Counted from the first letter of the stretch, positions 1 through 14,639 are shown. The stretch is 64,000 nt of DNA from Flaccisagitta enflata (GCA_965153355.1 OZ231127.1:79422001-79486000), one strand, 5' to 3'. The notes: a model not told the origin generated them from the letters alone. Numbers and translations are program-made.

Positions 1-205
1 CATTGGCTCGGGAGGGGGGTCCGGTTGTTGAGCGTAAGTGAGTCACCTTCACTCATATCAAATTTCCTTTGTGAAAACCATTTAGACACGGATAGAAAAG
101 ATCCTTGAACGATTTAAGAGCCTTGTTGGGAGAGGGGGGAAGGGTCTTTGGTTGGGATGTGGCAGGCAGATTAGGAGGGGGGTTGGTAAGTTGGTTGGTG
201 GAAAA

Positions 206-377
206 ACAAGGCCGGATACACGGCCAATACCAGTTGCGGACGGGTGGGCAGGGGCGGAAATGCGTGTTTTCACACTTTCCAACTCGATCACCATGACCGA
301 CGGACCGACGGACGGACCAACGGACGGACCGACGGACGGTCAAAACCTCTTATAGAGTTACGTGTTTGCAACTAAAA
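206..377 (+). mobile_element. Family A element, full copy
   Basis: It starts ACAAGGCCGGATACACGG, continues through a GGGTGGGCAGGGGCGGAAATGC-like block and a CGGA/CCGA tetranucleotide core (about 297-340), and ends in a weak hairpin (TTACGTGTTTGCAAC) followed by TAAAAA. The same layout recurs about 30 times in the window. No coding capacity is seen, so it is a non-autonomous element. Confidence 0.8.
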
Positions 378-938
378 ATGGCAACGCATGTGTCTGATAG
401 GAGGGGCGGGGGGTGGGGAAACGGATGACTGGGGTTGAGAATTTTGTTGCTCCTCACCATCCATTCTCCTTCTCAGGGGGTTGAAGATAGTCATGATTGG
501 GATGGGATTGGGGGTAGAGCTAGAGGCTTCGGAGAGAAGGGGTTGACCAAGCAAGGGAAGCATTGAAGGAAGAACAAGGATCTGTTTTTTAAACATTTCT
601 GCATTGGCTTATTAAAAGGTTTGCAGTTGAAAACGACTAAAGACTACTGTTTAGTTTAAATCGTGACAGACCAGGCCTTCGGGTCTAAAGAGGTCATTCA
701 GACAAAAAAAGGTACAGGAGGTAATGAGAACGTGAGAATGTGAGAATGCGTATTCTAAATTGTAAACAAGGGAAGGATCACAATGCCCTCATCCATATTT
801 TCAGTTTACAGTTTATTTATTCGGAAATCAGAAATTATGTTCCACTGGTTATGAAAAAGAATGAAAATGAATTTTAATGAAAACTGGTTTGAGCGAAGGT
901 CCAAAGTGATTGATGGGCGATGAGATAGAAACGCAGGT

Positions 939-944
<6 letters not shown>
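378..944. other. Unassigned spacer
   Basis: No gene, RNA or clear repeat family is visible. The sequence is mixed and AT-rich, and the short open frames lack splice or domain support. Confidence 0.5.

Positions 945-1029
<85 letters not shown>
945..1029. repeat. (GA)n microsatellite
   Basis: An uninterrupted GA dinucleotide run of about 85 bp. The Ser-Leu/Arg-Glu frames across it are repeat translations. Confidence 0.97.
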
Positions 1030-1030
<1 letters not shown>

Positions 1031-1616
1031 GTATAAGCTAACACCAGACCGACCAATTGACAGAAAGACAGACATTCGAGGATAATTGTATCCAGAAGTT
1101 GCGCGTAGAACAGATAGATAGCTATGGCGCACCTAAAGATGACAATGCCATGGAAACGGTAAGGCTGACGTGACAAGAAGAGACGAACTTTGGAGCCTGA
1201 TAAAAACCAACCAACCGAAAAATGAAAAGCTTTAAAATGAAAGGAAAACACCCCCCCACCCCTCCTCTCTCTCTGAAAAAGAAAACGACTCTTTGTCATG
1301 ATTCCCGTACTAAAGGGTAGGATAAACGGTTGCCTCCACTGTCCACTCGCTTGACGGCATTACTTACATAAACGAATTGTGACTTGTATTTCTATCAGAC
1401 GTTTGACTTGTATATCTATCGGACATGCTCAAGTCGGGCTAGCTGCATTATTTCTAGTTGCAAAAGAAGAAAAAATAGATAAAATAAAAATGAATTAGAA
1501 ATAAAAAGAAAATAAAGAGTAACTCTTTTTTTTTTTCAAGTTTGAAATTTGGAATCTTTGTCGCGATAAGCCAAAAGGTCACAGGGATTATCACAAATAA
1601 AACAACGCGAGTTTGC

Positions 1617-1619
<3 letters not shown>
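1030..1619. other. Unassigned spacer
   Basis: No gene is recognised. At 1439-1460 the motif GCTAGCTGCATTATTTCTAG also occurs, on the other strand, next to the right end of the giant palindrome near 63415-63435. It may be a remnant of the same family. Confidence 0.4.
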
Positions 1620-3249
<1,630 letters not shown>

Positions 3250-3250
3250 A

Positions 3251-3629
3251 TAGTCGCAAGAACGTTAGATGGTCTGCGGTACCCTTGCCCTGCCTAAGTA
3301 GGTTGCGATTGAAGCTGTGGGAGGGAGCAGGGCAGCGACCCTGAAGGGGTCATTGACCTATGCTCTCACACACATCTTTTCCTTTTCCTCCTTCCAGCGG
3401 CGGGGATTTGGAACTCTGGGCTGCTATTTAAGCCTTGAGGCTGGGATATATGGGCTTTGGGCTTTAGGCCTCGGGGCTGGATTTTGTACTTGAAGCTGGA
3501 GTTCATGCGTTGAGATCTGAGGACGGGATTTGGGCTTTGAGACTGGGATTTAGGCTTTAAGAAGGAGAAGGAGAAACTTCTCCATATGTGTGAGAGCATA
3601 GGTCATCGACCCCTTCGGGGCCGCTGCCC
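3251..3629 (+). mobile_element. Family B inverted-repeat element
   Basis: The left end reads TAGTCGCAAGAACGTTAGAT then GGTCTGCGGTACCC, followed by GGGCAGCGACCCTGAAGGGG and TGACCTATGCTCTCACAC. The right end (about 3588-3629) is the reverse complement of that inner block. The core (3400-3560) holds GGGATTTGGGCTTTGAG-like minisatellite units. The right outer terminus appears truncated. Confidence 0.75.
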
Positions 3630-3867
3630 AAAAAGGACGTTAGGATTTAAGACGAAACAGGTAACAGACCAGCGGACGGACTGGTGCGCCATATAGCGGA
3701 AGACATCAGTTGGATTTAAGCATCTCCAAAATGCAAATATTATCATACGAGATCAGCATACGAGATTAAAATGCGTGTGAAATATCAATCTCCGATAGGA
3801 ATTATTGATATTGGAGAGGAACAAATTATTGGAAGATGTAATCCTCTGAGGCTCTGAAACGGATGTA

Positions 3868-4134
3868 TCGTTTTTGGTTGCGTTCTCGCATCTCCACAAG
3901 AGGGTCTGTCCATCCGTTGGTCTGTCCATCTATTGGTCCGTCCATTAGTTTGTCAGTTAGTACTTTATGCCTCTTAAGAAAAATATTTAGCACTTCTCCG
4001 TGGCGTAACCAAACACGCTTCGATATATTTGATTTCGAGACTTTTTTCCCGTTGTCAGTCTGTCTATCACGCACACGATATTTGCACCAAGCAGAGGACG
4101 CATCGTTGCATGATCAGACTTGTTTTCCTTTTTT
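3868..4134 (-). mobile_element. Family A element, variant hairpin subfamily 2
   Basis: The hairpin end is TGCGTTCTCGCATC, then CACAAGAGGGTCTGTCC and GTCCATC/GTCCGTC core repeats. The other end reads GGACGCATCGTTGCATGATC then AGACTTGTTTT. The layout matches the copy at 35644-35914, and the end sequences differ from the main family. Confidence 0.65.
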
Positions 4135-4399
4135 TTTTCGCCCTGACACTCAAATTCACCAAACCAAGGAGTGTTCTAACTAAATGTAAACAAGATAGAC
4201 CATAATTTGATATTACCGACTGAAATTTTTTGGACTAAATTTGAAAATATTGATTAGTGATGAATGTTTTATTAATTACCCCGTTTATGTTAAGGTTGTA
4301 TCAACAGGTGTTGGCCTCAGCTACTGCTCGTAAATCTTCCAGTTTGAATCGCGGCTGTGGAAGAGAAAAATTTAAATGGTCATTTCTTCTGAAAAAAAA

Positions 4400-4636
4400 A
4401 CAAGGCCGGATACACGACCAATCAGTAGTCGCTGGCGGGTGGGCAGGGGCAGTAATGCGGAGGGCAGGGGCAGAATGGAACATGGCGGGGGCTGTAATGT
4501 GGCAGGGCAGGGGCGTTATTGCTCAGAAAATCACGATTTCAGTCAGATTCGTGTCATCCAAATTTTCGCGTTACCATCCTTCCTACCTACCTACGGACAC
4601 AGCCTCTTATAGAGTCGCTTAGCCAGCGACTAAAAA
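4400..4636 (+). mobile_element. Family A element
   Basis: ACAAGGCCGGATACACGACC at the start and TCTTATAGAGTCGCTTAGC then CAGCGACTAAAAA at the end. The middle duplicates the GGGCAGGGGCAGTAATG-type block, and the tetranucleotide core is short here (CTACCTACCTAC). Confidence 0.75.
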
Positions 4637-5028
4637 TCATAAATTAGCGACTTTTTTGCCCTCAAAAATTACAGGTCAAAATCAAAGGGCCTATGCTGTT
4701 CTATTTTCTTTATGCGCACCCGACTTCACTTGCTTGACTGCTGTTTTCCCTCAAGTTGATCAAATCTTGATATCTCCTGTTGATTTTCCTCAAATCTTAG
4801 TAATTTTTTTTTCTCGATTTATCTTATAAGATGATTGTAGAATATTCAACGATATCAAACCCTGAATATGAAGTGGATTGAGAAGACGTGAGTAGAAATT
4901 CTTCAAACACTTTTTTTGCCTATATTTGGCTCGCATCGGAAGAAAAAAAAAAAAAAAAGTCGATCGGGTTCAAAGTGTCAAAAAATGTCGTTGCTTTCGT
5001 TTATTGACGAGATGGAAAAAAAGAAGAA

Positions 5029-5239
5029 ACAAGGCCGGATACACGATACAATGAGTTACATGTAATGGGGGCAGTTAAGTACTCAAAAACAAGGCCGGAT
5101 ACACGGCCACCAGTTGCGGTCGGGTGGGCAGGGGCGGAAATGCGCGTTTTCCCACTTTTCAACTCAAGCGTGACGGACCGACGGACCGACCGACGGACGG
5201 ACAAAGCCTTTTATAGAGTTGCGTGTCCGCAACTAAAAA
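5029..5239 (+). mobile_element. Family A element with adjacent truncated copy
   Basis: A short start fragment (ACAAGGCCGGATACACGATA, 5029-5049) lies about 40 bp before a full copy at 5089-5239. That copy has a CGGACCGACGGACCGACCGA core and ends GTTGCGTGTCCGCAACTAAA. Confidence 0.75.
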
Positions 5240-5640
5240 TGTCAAATATCTAACTGACCGACCGACCGACCAACATTCACCGACCCAGAAACCGACGAAC
5301 ACATATGAACCGACCATATTTCGGTCCTATTTCACTACGAAAGCGTAGATAAATGTTTGAATAGGAAAAAAAAGCAATTCATTTTTTTCGGTTGTGTAAA
5401 GCAATTCTTAAATCAAAGTCTGATTCGAACACATACAACATATTCGAGCTTTCAAAGAAATGAGCGAGAACATAAACTGGACTGAATTTAAATATTAATT
5501 AAATTTCTCTTACAAATTTTTAATTTTTTCATGTCGATTCTACCATCGATCTTCCTGGGAGTTGTGAGAGGCTGGAAAGGGTTATATTGTTATGTATTAA
5601 CGTCATCAGTAAATGTGTGTCAGTTCCTTATGTGAGGCCG
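5240..5640. other. Unassigned spacer
   Basis: GACCGACC repeats at 5255-5290 are probably part of another decayed family A core. The rest is AT-rich with no recognised feature. Confidence 0.4.
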
Positions 5641-5641
5641 A

Positions 5642-5692
<51 letters not shown>
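5641..5692. repeat. (GA)n microsatellite
   Basis: About 50 bp of GA. Confidence 0.95.
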
Positions 5693-5693
<1 letters not shown>

Positions 5694-5904
5694 AGAAAGA
5701 AAGAAGGAAAAAAGAAGTAAGAGAGAAAGAAACAAGGTCATTGGACCTAACTCGCGTGCGTCAGCACTTTCAAAAAAGTCAGGCAGACAGACAGACAAAC
5801 AGTATTTTCAAAAAGACATTTTAATGGAATATTATTCTTCCAAGTTTCTTCTCTGCTATTCAGAAGCATAAAAAACGTGATGAAAAGCCGTAAAAAAGAA
5901 TTTG

Positions 5905-5980
5905 TTATGGACGGACCGACCGACGGCCGGACCGACGGACCGACAGAAAAGTGATTTATAGAGTTGCGTAGCACGCGACT
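5905..5980 (+). mobile_element. Family A element, hairpin-end fragment
   Basis: CGGACCGACC core, then TTTATAGAGTTGCGTAGCACGCGACTAAAA. The (GAAA)n array at 5980-6050 starts directly in the A-run that follows the hairpin. Confidence 0.7.
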
Positions 5981-6002
5981 AAAAAAAGAAAGAAAGAAAG
6001 AT

Positions 6003-6037
<35 letters not shown>

Positions 6038-6180
6038 AAAAAAAAGAAAGTGAGAAAGAAAAAAGTGAGAAAGAAAGAAAAACAAACAACCAAACAAAAA
6101 ACAAAAAAAAACAAACAAACAAAGAGGCAGACAGACAGAGAGACAGAGAGACAGAGAGACAGGCAAACAGACATACGCAC
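5981..6180. repeat. (GAAA)n and degenerate A-rich/GACA simple repeats
   Basis: GAAA units at 5985-6050, then A-rich AAAC tracts and GACAGA/GACAGAGA units at 6127-6165. Confidence 0.9.
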
Positions 6181-6217
6181 AGGAAGAAAGCAAAAAAAGA
6201 GAGAAAGGAAGAAAGAA

Positions 6218-6747
6218 ATAGTCGCAAAAGCGTTAGATGGTCAGCGGTACCCGTTGCCCCTTTGTGGATGAATGTGGGGTGAGCCTAGTTGTAGGGGCAG
6301 TGCCCATAACACTCATGTTGTTTTTATTTTGAGCCACCTGACACAATTGGGGCCCTAGCTGGACCGCCTGGAGGCTGGGATTTGAGCCTTGATACTGGGA
6401 TTTGTGCGGTCATGTTGGATTTGAGCCTCTGGCTGGGATTTGAGCTTTGAGGCTGGGATTTGAGCCTTTGAGGTGGGATTTGGTCTCGGGACTAGATTTG
6501 AGCCTCATGGCTGGGATTTGAGCCTCAAGGCTGGGATTTGAGCCTCAAGACTGGGATTTGAGCCTCAAGACTGGGATTTGAGCCCAAGGCTTCTGGGATT
6601 TAAGCCTGAGACTGCGACGGAGGCTCAAGGCTGGATTTGAGCCTGAGTGCTTGGATTTGGGCCTCTTATGGGGGCATGAGACAGTTTATACAGCTGTAAA
6701 TTTCCCTGTGTGAGCATAGTCGCCTGGCACCCCCCCGCCGCTGCCCA
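6218..6747 (+). mobile_element. Family B element with minisatellite core
   Basis: The left end is ATAGTCGCAAAAGCGTTAGA then TGGTCAGCGGTACCCGTTGC. The core (about 6370-6660) is a degenerate tandem array of GGCTGGGATTTGAGCCTTGA-like units of about 20-21 bp. The right end retains only CCGCCGCTGCCC, so it is degraded. Confidence 0.75.
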
Positions 6748-6750
6748 AAA

Positions 6751-7335
<585 letters not shown>

Positions 7336-7782
7336 ATAGAAAAAAATCACACCAATAAAAACAAAAGCGAAGGGAAGTCAATAGAAATCGAGAAAAGAGA
7401 GGAGAGAAAAAAAATATTTTGATTTCTAAGGACTGGCTTCAATCAATCTTGATGGCCTATCCACCAGACTACATCAACACATTGCCAATTTTAAGATTTC
7501 ATCAACGTTGTTCAGTAGCTTGCTCACTTGTCTCTTGAAAAGTGAACAGATGAGGAAATGAAAGAACGGACGAATGAACAAGTGAGTGAATGAATGAAAA
7601 AATCAATTCAGTTTAGGCAGTACACGATGAAAGGCAAATTTTTTTTCATGAAATTGAGGATGTACGGACTGTGGTGAAAGTGTGAAATTGTGGAAATCTG
7701 GGTGTGTGTTAATCAATTCCTACTCCTACTCGGAACAATATTGAACTTATTTTTAAGCCCTTCAATCCTTATCCAGTCTCTG
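7336..7782. other. Unassigned spacer
   Basis: No gene or repeat family recognised. Confidence 0.45.
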
Positions 7783-7852
7783 TCTGTCTGTCTGTCTCAA
7801 TCTCTATTTGTCACTGTATCGGTCTCTCAGTCTCAGTCTCTTTGTCGCTTTC

Positions 7853-7890
<38 letters not shown>

Positions 7891-7951
7891 AGTCAGTCAG
7901 TCAGTCAGTCAGTCAGTCAGTCAGTCTGTCTGTCTGTCTGTCTGTCTCCTT

Positions 7952-8032
<81 letters not shown>
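7783..8032. repeat. (TCTG)n / (TCAG)n / (TC)n compound array
   Basis: TCTG units, a TCAG block (7888-7925), TCTG again, then a TC run to 8032. Stepwise point-mutation spread between adjacent tetranucleotides is visible. Confidence 0.95.
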
Positions 8033-8033
<1 letters not shown>

Positions 8034-8142
8034 AATTCATGTCTTTTCTTGATCTTTAGTTCTAAACATGTACTCCTAGACTCGGAGGCATTTTCAACAA
8101 GTGAAAATTATTGGCAAAATAAGCGCACGAGTCCGAATCTGG

Positions 8143-8344
8143 TTTTTAGTCGTGTGCTACGCGACTCTACATCCCGCTTTGTAGGTCCGTCCGTCCGTCG
8201 GTCCAACGGTCCGTCACACTTTACTTTTTTTGGGTTTTTGCGGTTTTTGGCCTCACTGCACCTACCCAAATGATCAAGTGACCTCAAATACGGCTCCTGC
8301 CCACCCGTACGCGACTGGGGTAGCCGTGTATCCGGCCTTGTTTT
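8143..8344 (-). mobile_element. Family A element
   Basis: On this strand it reads TTTTTAGTCGTGTGCTACGC then GACTCTACATCCCGCTTTG, a GTCCGTCCGTCGGTCC core, CCCACCCGTACGCGACTGGG and TAGCCGTGTATCCGGCCTTG. The hairpin end and the ACAAGGCC end are both intact. Confidence 0.8.
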
Positions 8345-8482
8345 ATCAGAAATTCACAGTTTAAAAAAAAAGAGGTATATGCTTTGATTTCGGAATTTAC
8401 AGGAAAAAAATACGTAGAGGGAGGGAACGAAATTCTTGAAAAACACTGAGATCGAAAAAAAATCAGAAAGAGAGAAACAGAG

Positions 8483-8486
<4 letters not shown>

Positions 8487-8572
<86 letters not shown>
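8487..8572. repeat. (GA)n microsatellite
   Basis: GA run that stops exactly at the MITE beginning at 8573. Confidence 0.95.
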
Positions 8573-8960
<388 letters not shown>

Positions 8961-9075
8961 AAAAAAAAGACAGATAAGATAGACCAACGTACAAAGGGAC
9001 AAAATAGTCAAACGAGAAAAGAATAAAAAGTAACACCTTTGTTCAGAATGAATGCACTAAGTTAGTAATCTCGTT

Positions 9076-9253
9076 TTTTTAGTCGCGTGCTACGCGACTA
9101 AACACCCCGCTTTGTCCGTCGGTCGGTTGCTCGGTCGGTTGGTCACACTTAACTTTTTTTTATGTTTTTTATTCTTTGATCATACTGCTCCTGCCCAAAT
9201 ATGGCCCCTGCCCACCCGCACGCGACTGGGGTAGCCGTGTATCCGGCCTTGTT
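9076..9253 (-). mobile_element. Family A element
   Basis: TTTTTAGTCGCGTGCTACGC hairpin, GTCCGTCGGTCGGTTGCTCG core, CACGCGACTGGGGTAGCCGT and ATCCGGCCTTGTT end. Confidence 0.8.
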
Positions 9254-10786
9254 GAAGAGATATTCTCATGTCAGAAAGACAGCGACCGGGTGAAAATCTG
9301 GTCAAAAGATATGGGAGCAAATTAGCTTGTCTTGGTCTCCCTTAAATGTCACTGACATCGGTCATTGCAGTGACAAAACCTCCACTCTTTTTTCTGGAGA
9401 ATTTATTAATCCTGTTTATTGGAAAACTAGTGGTGCGCGTATTAACTTGCCAGTGAGAGTTCACAAGGGACGTGTCTTTCTAGTTTAATGGGCCACTCAA
9501 GTCGCTATGTTCGTTCGCTCGCATTGCTCACTCTTCTCACTTCGCAGCACTCTGCTTTTCTTAACTCATTTCTTTCTCTCACTTTATTATAAACGGGTTC
9601 GCTTACTCACTGTGCACACTCCCTTATATGGTAGGAGAATTTTATATGTGTTCACATTGTAGACACTTGTTATAGAAATGATCATGTTTGTTGTCGTCAC
9701 TGGAAACACACCCAAGGCCCTATTCCAGGTGTGTACATTAATGAGTCGCTTTTGATTCCCCCCCCTGCCTTTGATTTTCTTCCCCACGACGCGTCGCGTC
9801 GCGTTTTTACATCTATGATTTTCTTGCCAACATAGCAATAAAACAATGTAGTTAAGGTCTAAATAGTGTTAAATTGTGTTTTACTAATTGTGTTTTATGA
9901 TTTGGTACTGTAAAAAGTTATGTTTTCCCCAAATTTCCTTTTTTTCTCTTTTTTCCCCCTTTGTTTTCCTTCCCCATCTCCAGACCCTTTGATTTTTTTC
10001 AAAAACTCAATGATATACAGGCCTGCCCTATTCCATTTTCCACAAGGGATGCGTTCATAAGAACATTAAAAAATGAAGAAAAAAAAACGCAAAGCAGTGA
10101 TACGGAGGGGAGGCAACGAAAAACATTGAATCAATAAATGTTTGATTTGCAAAAAGAAAAAAAATCTGTTAAATCTTTTTATAGAATTTTTTTATTTATC
10201 TGTAATGATGATGATCTCTTTTTTGGGCGATTGAGTTTTTTAGATGAAGAGGATCCTTTATAAAACATCGATCGTTGATTTTGGCGTAATTTAAATTCAG
10301 AAAAAAAATCAGCATATCATATTAAGTAAATTTCAAATGTCAAGGAATTTCTTTATCGTGGAATCAACTGTTATAAAGTATAATTGGGCAGATGGAATTT
10401 TGATGATTAATTAAAATGAAAATTGAATTAGATATCGGATCAGATAGATCTGTCGGATTGAATGGGTAAGATGTATTTTTCGTGATAAGTAAACTCATAT
10501 GATATGAAACGTAGTTTAACGCTACAATATTGTACTCTTGCACAATGTGCGTCCTTCATTTTCATGTTCTTTTTTGTCGTTTTATGTCAAGGTCTCGAGG
10601 CAACATCATCAATTCTAATATCATAGTCATCATTCCAGATCTGAGGTCGAATTTCCTGATCTTCTTCTCTTTCCGGAGGTTGTTCTTATGCTTAACATTT
10701 TTGTGGGGCTTTCCCGGAAAAATGTTCATGACATCGTAGGAAAAGGAAAAATACCGGCACACACTTTGATATCTTTATTTTGTAGT
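9254..10786. other. Intergenic stretch with a small dispersed repeat
   Basis: 9690-9810 (including CCCCCTGCCTTTGATTTTCT and GACGCGTCGCGTC) matches the reverse complement of 45065-45160, so a further dispersed repeat family is present. Elsewhere AT-rich sequence without recognised genes. Confidence 0.55.
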
Positions 10787-10885
10787 TGTCGACTTGTTGT
10801 TGTTGTCGACTTGTTGTTGTTGTCGACTTGTTGTTGTTGTCGACTTGTTGTTGTTATCGACTTGTTGTTGTTGTCGACTTGTTGC

Positions 10886-10976
<91 letters not shown>

Positions 10977-10977
10977 G
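10787..10977. repeat. 17-bp GTCGACTTGTTGTTGTT repeat passing into (TTG)n
   Basis: About six 17-bp units at 10787-10885, then an uninterrupted TTG run to 10977. The higher-order unit looks like a mutated (TTG)n stretch that then amplified. Confidence 0.9.
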
Positions 10978-11296
10978 ACTTCTTTTTTCCTTTCATTTTC
11001 TTCTTCTCCTTTTCCGCCATAGTTTTTTTCAGTCTTTAAATGTTGTCGTTTTATAGGAATTTGTCGGTCAATTGGTCAATGGTCATGCATGGACTGAAAG
11101 CGAGCAATAACGATAAAAAAATTCTTCCCTTACTTTCATTCAATTCGTCACTCTCTCTCCCCTTTTCGTCTCCCATCGTTTGTCTAAAAAGGAAAAGAGA
11201 AATTATGACGATTGTCAACTCAACTAAACTTGGGGGGGTGGGAAGGATCTGGATCGATACTTTCTCGTGCAGCAACTTGGCTCTCTGCCATTCTCT

Positions 11297-11582
11297 CAGA
11301 CTCAAGACTCTCAGCATATCAGGCTATCAGACTATCAGGCTCTCAGACTATCAGACTCTCTGCCACTTTTGCAGACTCAACTCTCAGAATACAAGGATAT
11401 CAGACTATCAGACAATCAGGCTCTAGTTCTCTCAGGCCCTCAGGCTCTCTACCGATCTCCCAGACTCGAGACTCACAGGCTCTTAGGCTCTCAGGTCCTC
11501 ATGCTGTCATGCTCTCAAGCTCCTAGACTCTCAGCTCAGCCTATCAGGCTATCAGACGATTCAGGGTCTCAGACTCTCAGTG
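11297..11582. repeat. Degenerate CTCAGACTATCAGG minisatellite
   Basis: Short units of 7-15 bp (CTCAGACT, CTATCAGG, CTCTCAGG) repeat irregularly across about 285 bp. All frames are short. Confidence 0.8.
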
Positions 11583-12570
11583 CGTGACGAATGAAAGCGA
11601 ACAAAAAACCTTTACGCAAAAATTTGGGCGAAAAAAGGCGAAAAGTTAATGAGAGTTTCATTTGCCAGAGACCGCCTCATTAGTCGGTCGCGTGCTCGGG
11701 AATCGTTACTTTGGATCAGAACGATAAAACGTTGATCCTTTGGATAGTCTAACTGATGCCCAATCTGTGCAAAGGAACGCTCGAGTGGTTCTGGAACTGT
11801 GGTGCTTCACTTCGCATATCCCATCTTAGCAACTTGTGATGTCAGTTTGTCTGTTAATCTCATTCTGCTGTCCCCGTCTAACTGCCCCCCTCCCCCCGAA
11901 TTCACCTACGCGACTCTCACGTGAGATATCCATTCAAATGATGATAAACTAAACTCATCAGAAAAAAACATGTTTTGCCAAAAAACAGCGACAAAGCGCT
12001 CAAAATCTGAGTCAAACCCTGTTTTGCCAATGGCAATCTTACAGCTGCACAAAGCCAAAGAAATCAATGAAATGCTGTCCCACTTTTGTTTGTAGCTGAG
12101 GAAGAAGAGAACGTTAAAAGCACGAAAGGAAAGAATGTAGCAAAAGGGAAAGTGTTAAATGCGAGGCGTAAGATGATAGATACATACAGTTGAGCTTCGG
12201 GGGAGCGCATACCAAGGGACTTGGCTAAATTATTACTTAATTGTGACTACTCAAAATCTTTGAGGTCTATTGCCAAATTGTCGCCTTTACCTTTCTCTCA
12301 ACAGAAACTGGCCACTTAGAAATATATGTAGAAAGTCTCTTAAGGGATTGTAATTTGCATGCCTTATAGGCGGGCATGCCTTCATAGCGGATGCGCTCGA
12401 GCGGTGCTCCAATGTACCTTTATATATCATCGTTTCATAAGCTGAAATTCATTCATGAAAGGATCGATTGATTAATCAGACATTGTTTCCAAACAATTCA
12501 ACAGCAACACCAAAGTTCATGGATTAATAAGCGTATGGTGTAGGATGGTAGCCCAATCCATGAGTCGTCC
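11583..12570. other. Unassigned intergenic stretch
   Basis: No gene, RNA or recognised repeat seen. Confidence 0.45.
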
Positions 12571-12810
12571 TTTCTAGTCGCGTGCACGCGACTCTGTATC
12601 CCTCTATGTCCGTCGGATGGATGGATGGATGCATGCATGGATGAATGGATGGATGGATGGATGGATGGTCGGTCTGTCACACTTAGCTTTTTAGACGTTT
12701 GCTGGTGGTATTAGCATTATTGCTCCTGCCCAAATGCTTTGTTAACCTTCTTCATCACTGCCCCTGCCCACTCGCACGCGTCTTGGGAAGCCGTGTATCC
12801 GGCCTTGCTT
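12571..12810 (-). mobile_element. Family A element with GATG-type core
   Basis: Hairpin CTAGTCGCGTGCACGCGACT; the core is ATGGATGG/GATG repeats (12615-12668) instead of the usual GTCC/GTCG. The end is GGGAAGCCGTGTATCCGGCC then TTG. It shows that the core tetranucleotide is replaceable. Confidence 0.8.
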
Positions 12811-13033
12811 GATTTCCCCCCCCCCCCCCATGATTTTTTTTTCCTTTTCTCGAACGGAAACGGTTGATAATGAAAAATACTCAGGAGACTTCAGATTAAA
12901 TGTGTGATACGATTGAGAATAAGTGAAGCGGAATTTGAAAACAAATGAGTAAAGAGGCCTAAAAAAGGATGGTTCTGACAAACGGAGAAAACGAGAGAAC
13001 ATGGAAGCAATGATTTCAGTATAATCCACTTTT

Positions 13034-13317
13034 CGGTCGTTCGGTCGGTCGGTTAAAAAGTTTTTGGTCGAGGTCTTCCGCTTCTGCCCACCCATCCACG
13101 ACTAAGGTAGCTGTGTATTCGGCCTTGTTTTTAGTCGCGTGCACGCGACTCTACAACCCGCTTTGTCTGTCGGTTGGTCGGTCGGTCGGTCGGTTGGTCA
13201 CACTTTACTTCTTTATATGATTTTATTTCTTTGACCTCACTGCTCCTGCCCAAATGGTCTGGTGACCTCAAATATGGCCCCTGCTCACCCGCATGCGACG
13301 TGTATCCGTCCTTGTTT
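13034..13317 (-). mobile_element. Two abutting family A elements
   Basis: A truncated copy (13034-13128: GGTCGGTCGGTT core to GTATTCGGCCTTGTTTTT) directly abuts a second copy (13128-13317: TTTTTAGTCGCGTGCACGCG hairpin, GGTCGGTCGGTCGGTCGGTT core, CGACGTGTATCCGTCCTTG end). The junction shares a T-run. Confidence 0.75.
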
Positions 13318-13505
13318 TTTTTATTCTTTTAGGGGCGGAAATCATTGCAGCATAGGAGCATATGTGAGAAATTTTATGATACCTCCTTCATTCTCCCGAG
13401 GGAAATATACAGTCTGATTTTTTACACATATAGAAAGAGATATGGTATTCTCCTAAGAACATTTGACGTCTTTTGTTTTAAAGGCTTTTAAAGCGGGCTT
13501 GTAAT

Positions 13506-13585
13506 TAGGGTTAGGGTGGGGTCAGGGTTAGGGAGATGGCTCTAGGGTTAGGGTCAGGGATAGGGTTAGCGTTAGGGCTAGGTGC
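13506..13585 (+). repeat. Interstitial TTAGGG-like tract
   Basis: About 80 bp containing TTAGGGTTAGGGT, CAGGGTTAGGGAG, TAGGGTTAGGGTCAGGGATA and GGGTTAGCGTTAGGGCTAGG. It is a degenerate telomere-type array of roughly ten units. Confidence 0.75.
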
Positions 13586-13976
13586 GGAGGATAAAAAAAA
13601 AAACAGAAAAAAAAAAAAACAAATGCCCCGCAAAGGCTTTGGTGAAATCGCCAAAATGTTTTTAATGTTGACATTGGAATGTTTCATCAAAACTATAATA
13701 ATGTATACTTTAATGAACAGGTATAATCTATAAATAAAATCAACCTGCTTAAATGAGTATCGGGCGAATATCGGGAGAAAAAAAATTTGGATGAAAAAAG
13801 AAGTTATCGCTTTTTTTTATTCATATAGAAACAAAAAACAGCATTATTAATGCGATTCTGAATAAAAATCTGCAACGAAGAAGATAAAAAAATGTCTTTA
13901 TTTGGACAAAAAAATGAGGAATGTAGAAGCAGTGCTGTGCCCTGAACCGGAGCGAAATGGCATGAAAGGGAAGACA

Positions 13977-13986
13977 GAGAGAGAGC

Positions 13987-14071
<85 letters not shown>

Positions 14072-14086
14072 ATTGATTGATTGATT
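13977..14086. repeat. (GA)n then (GATT)n
   Basis: GA run to 14068 followed by GATT units. Confidence 0.95.
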
Positions 14087-14406
14087 TTAATGCTCAATAT
14101 GTGTGTTTAACACGTTTAACAAATGATAATAATTTGTTAATGAGCAGTACATAAGTACCGTGAGAAAATAATAGAAAATAGATTACATTAGTTACATTAA
14201 GTACAAAAATGCGCGTGATTGATTTATATTGCTATTACAATCATGCCAGTTTTCAATAAATACGTTCAGACTATATACTACTAGAATAAATAACTTTTTG
14301 TACCAAAATAAAAAAGAAATGTGAAAAAATACCAACAAGAAATCAGTTTTAAAAGGTAAAAACAAAAAGAGATAAATAGATATTCTCTCTTCCTGATATT
14401 GTTTTC

Positions 14407-14408
<2 letters not shown>

Positions 14409-14463
<55 letters not shown>
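14409..14463. repeat. (GA)n microsatellite
   Basis: About 54 bp of GA. Confidence 0.95.
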
Positions 14464-14465
<2 letters not shown>

Positions 14466-14617
14466 CGAGTGTGTGTGGAATTAGGCAGAAATGGAAGCGA
14501 AGTAAATATTGTCGTTGGGCCGAAATCGCGAAAAAAAGATGAGTCGATTTCTTCTTATTGTTTAGTCCGAGAAAACCTAACAGGTTTAAAAAGAGGTGGA
14601 AAGGGACGGAAGAAGGA

Positions 14618-14639
14618 GAAGAAGAAGAAGCAGAAGATG

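Noticed and set aside
206-377. Family A as a tRNA-derived SINE
   Set aside because: No A or B box and no 3' tail typical of retroposition. The hairpin end and variable core fit a DNA-type element better.
206-377. Family A as a canonical Helitron
   Set aside because: The hairpin lies directly at the end rather than about 10 bp before a CTRR terminus, and no 5' TC is seen. Only a looser Helentron-like link is kept as a hypothesis.
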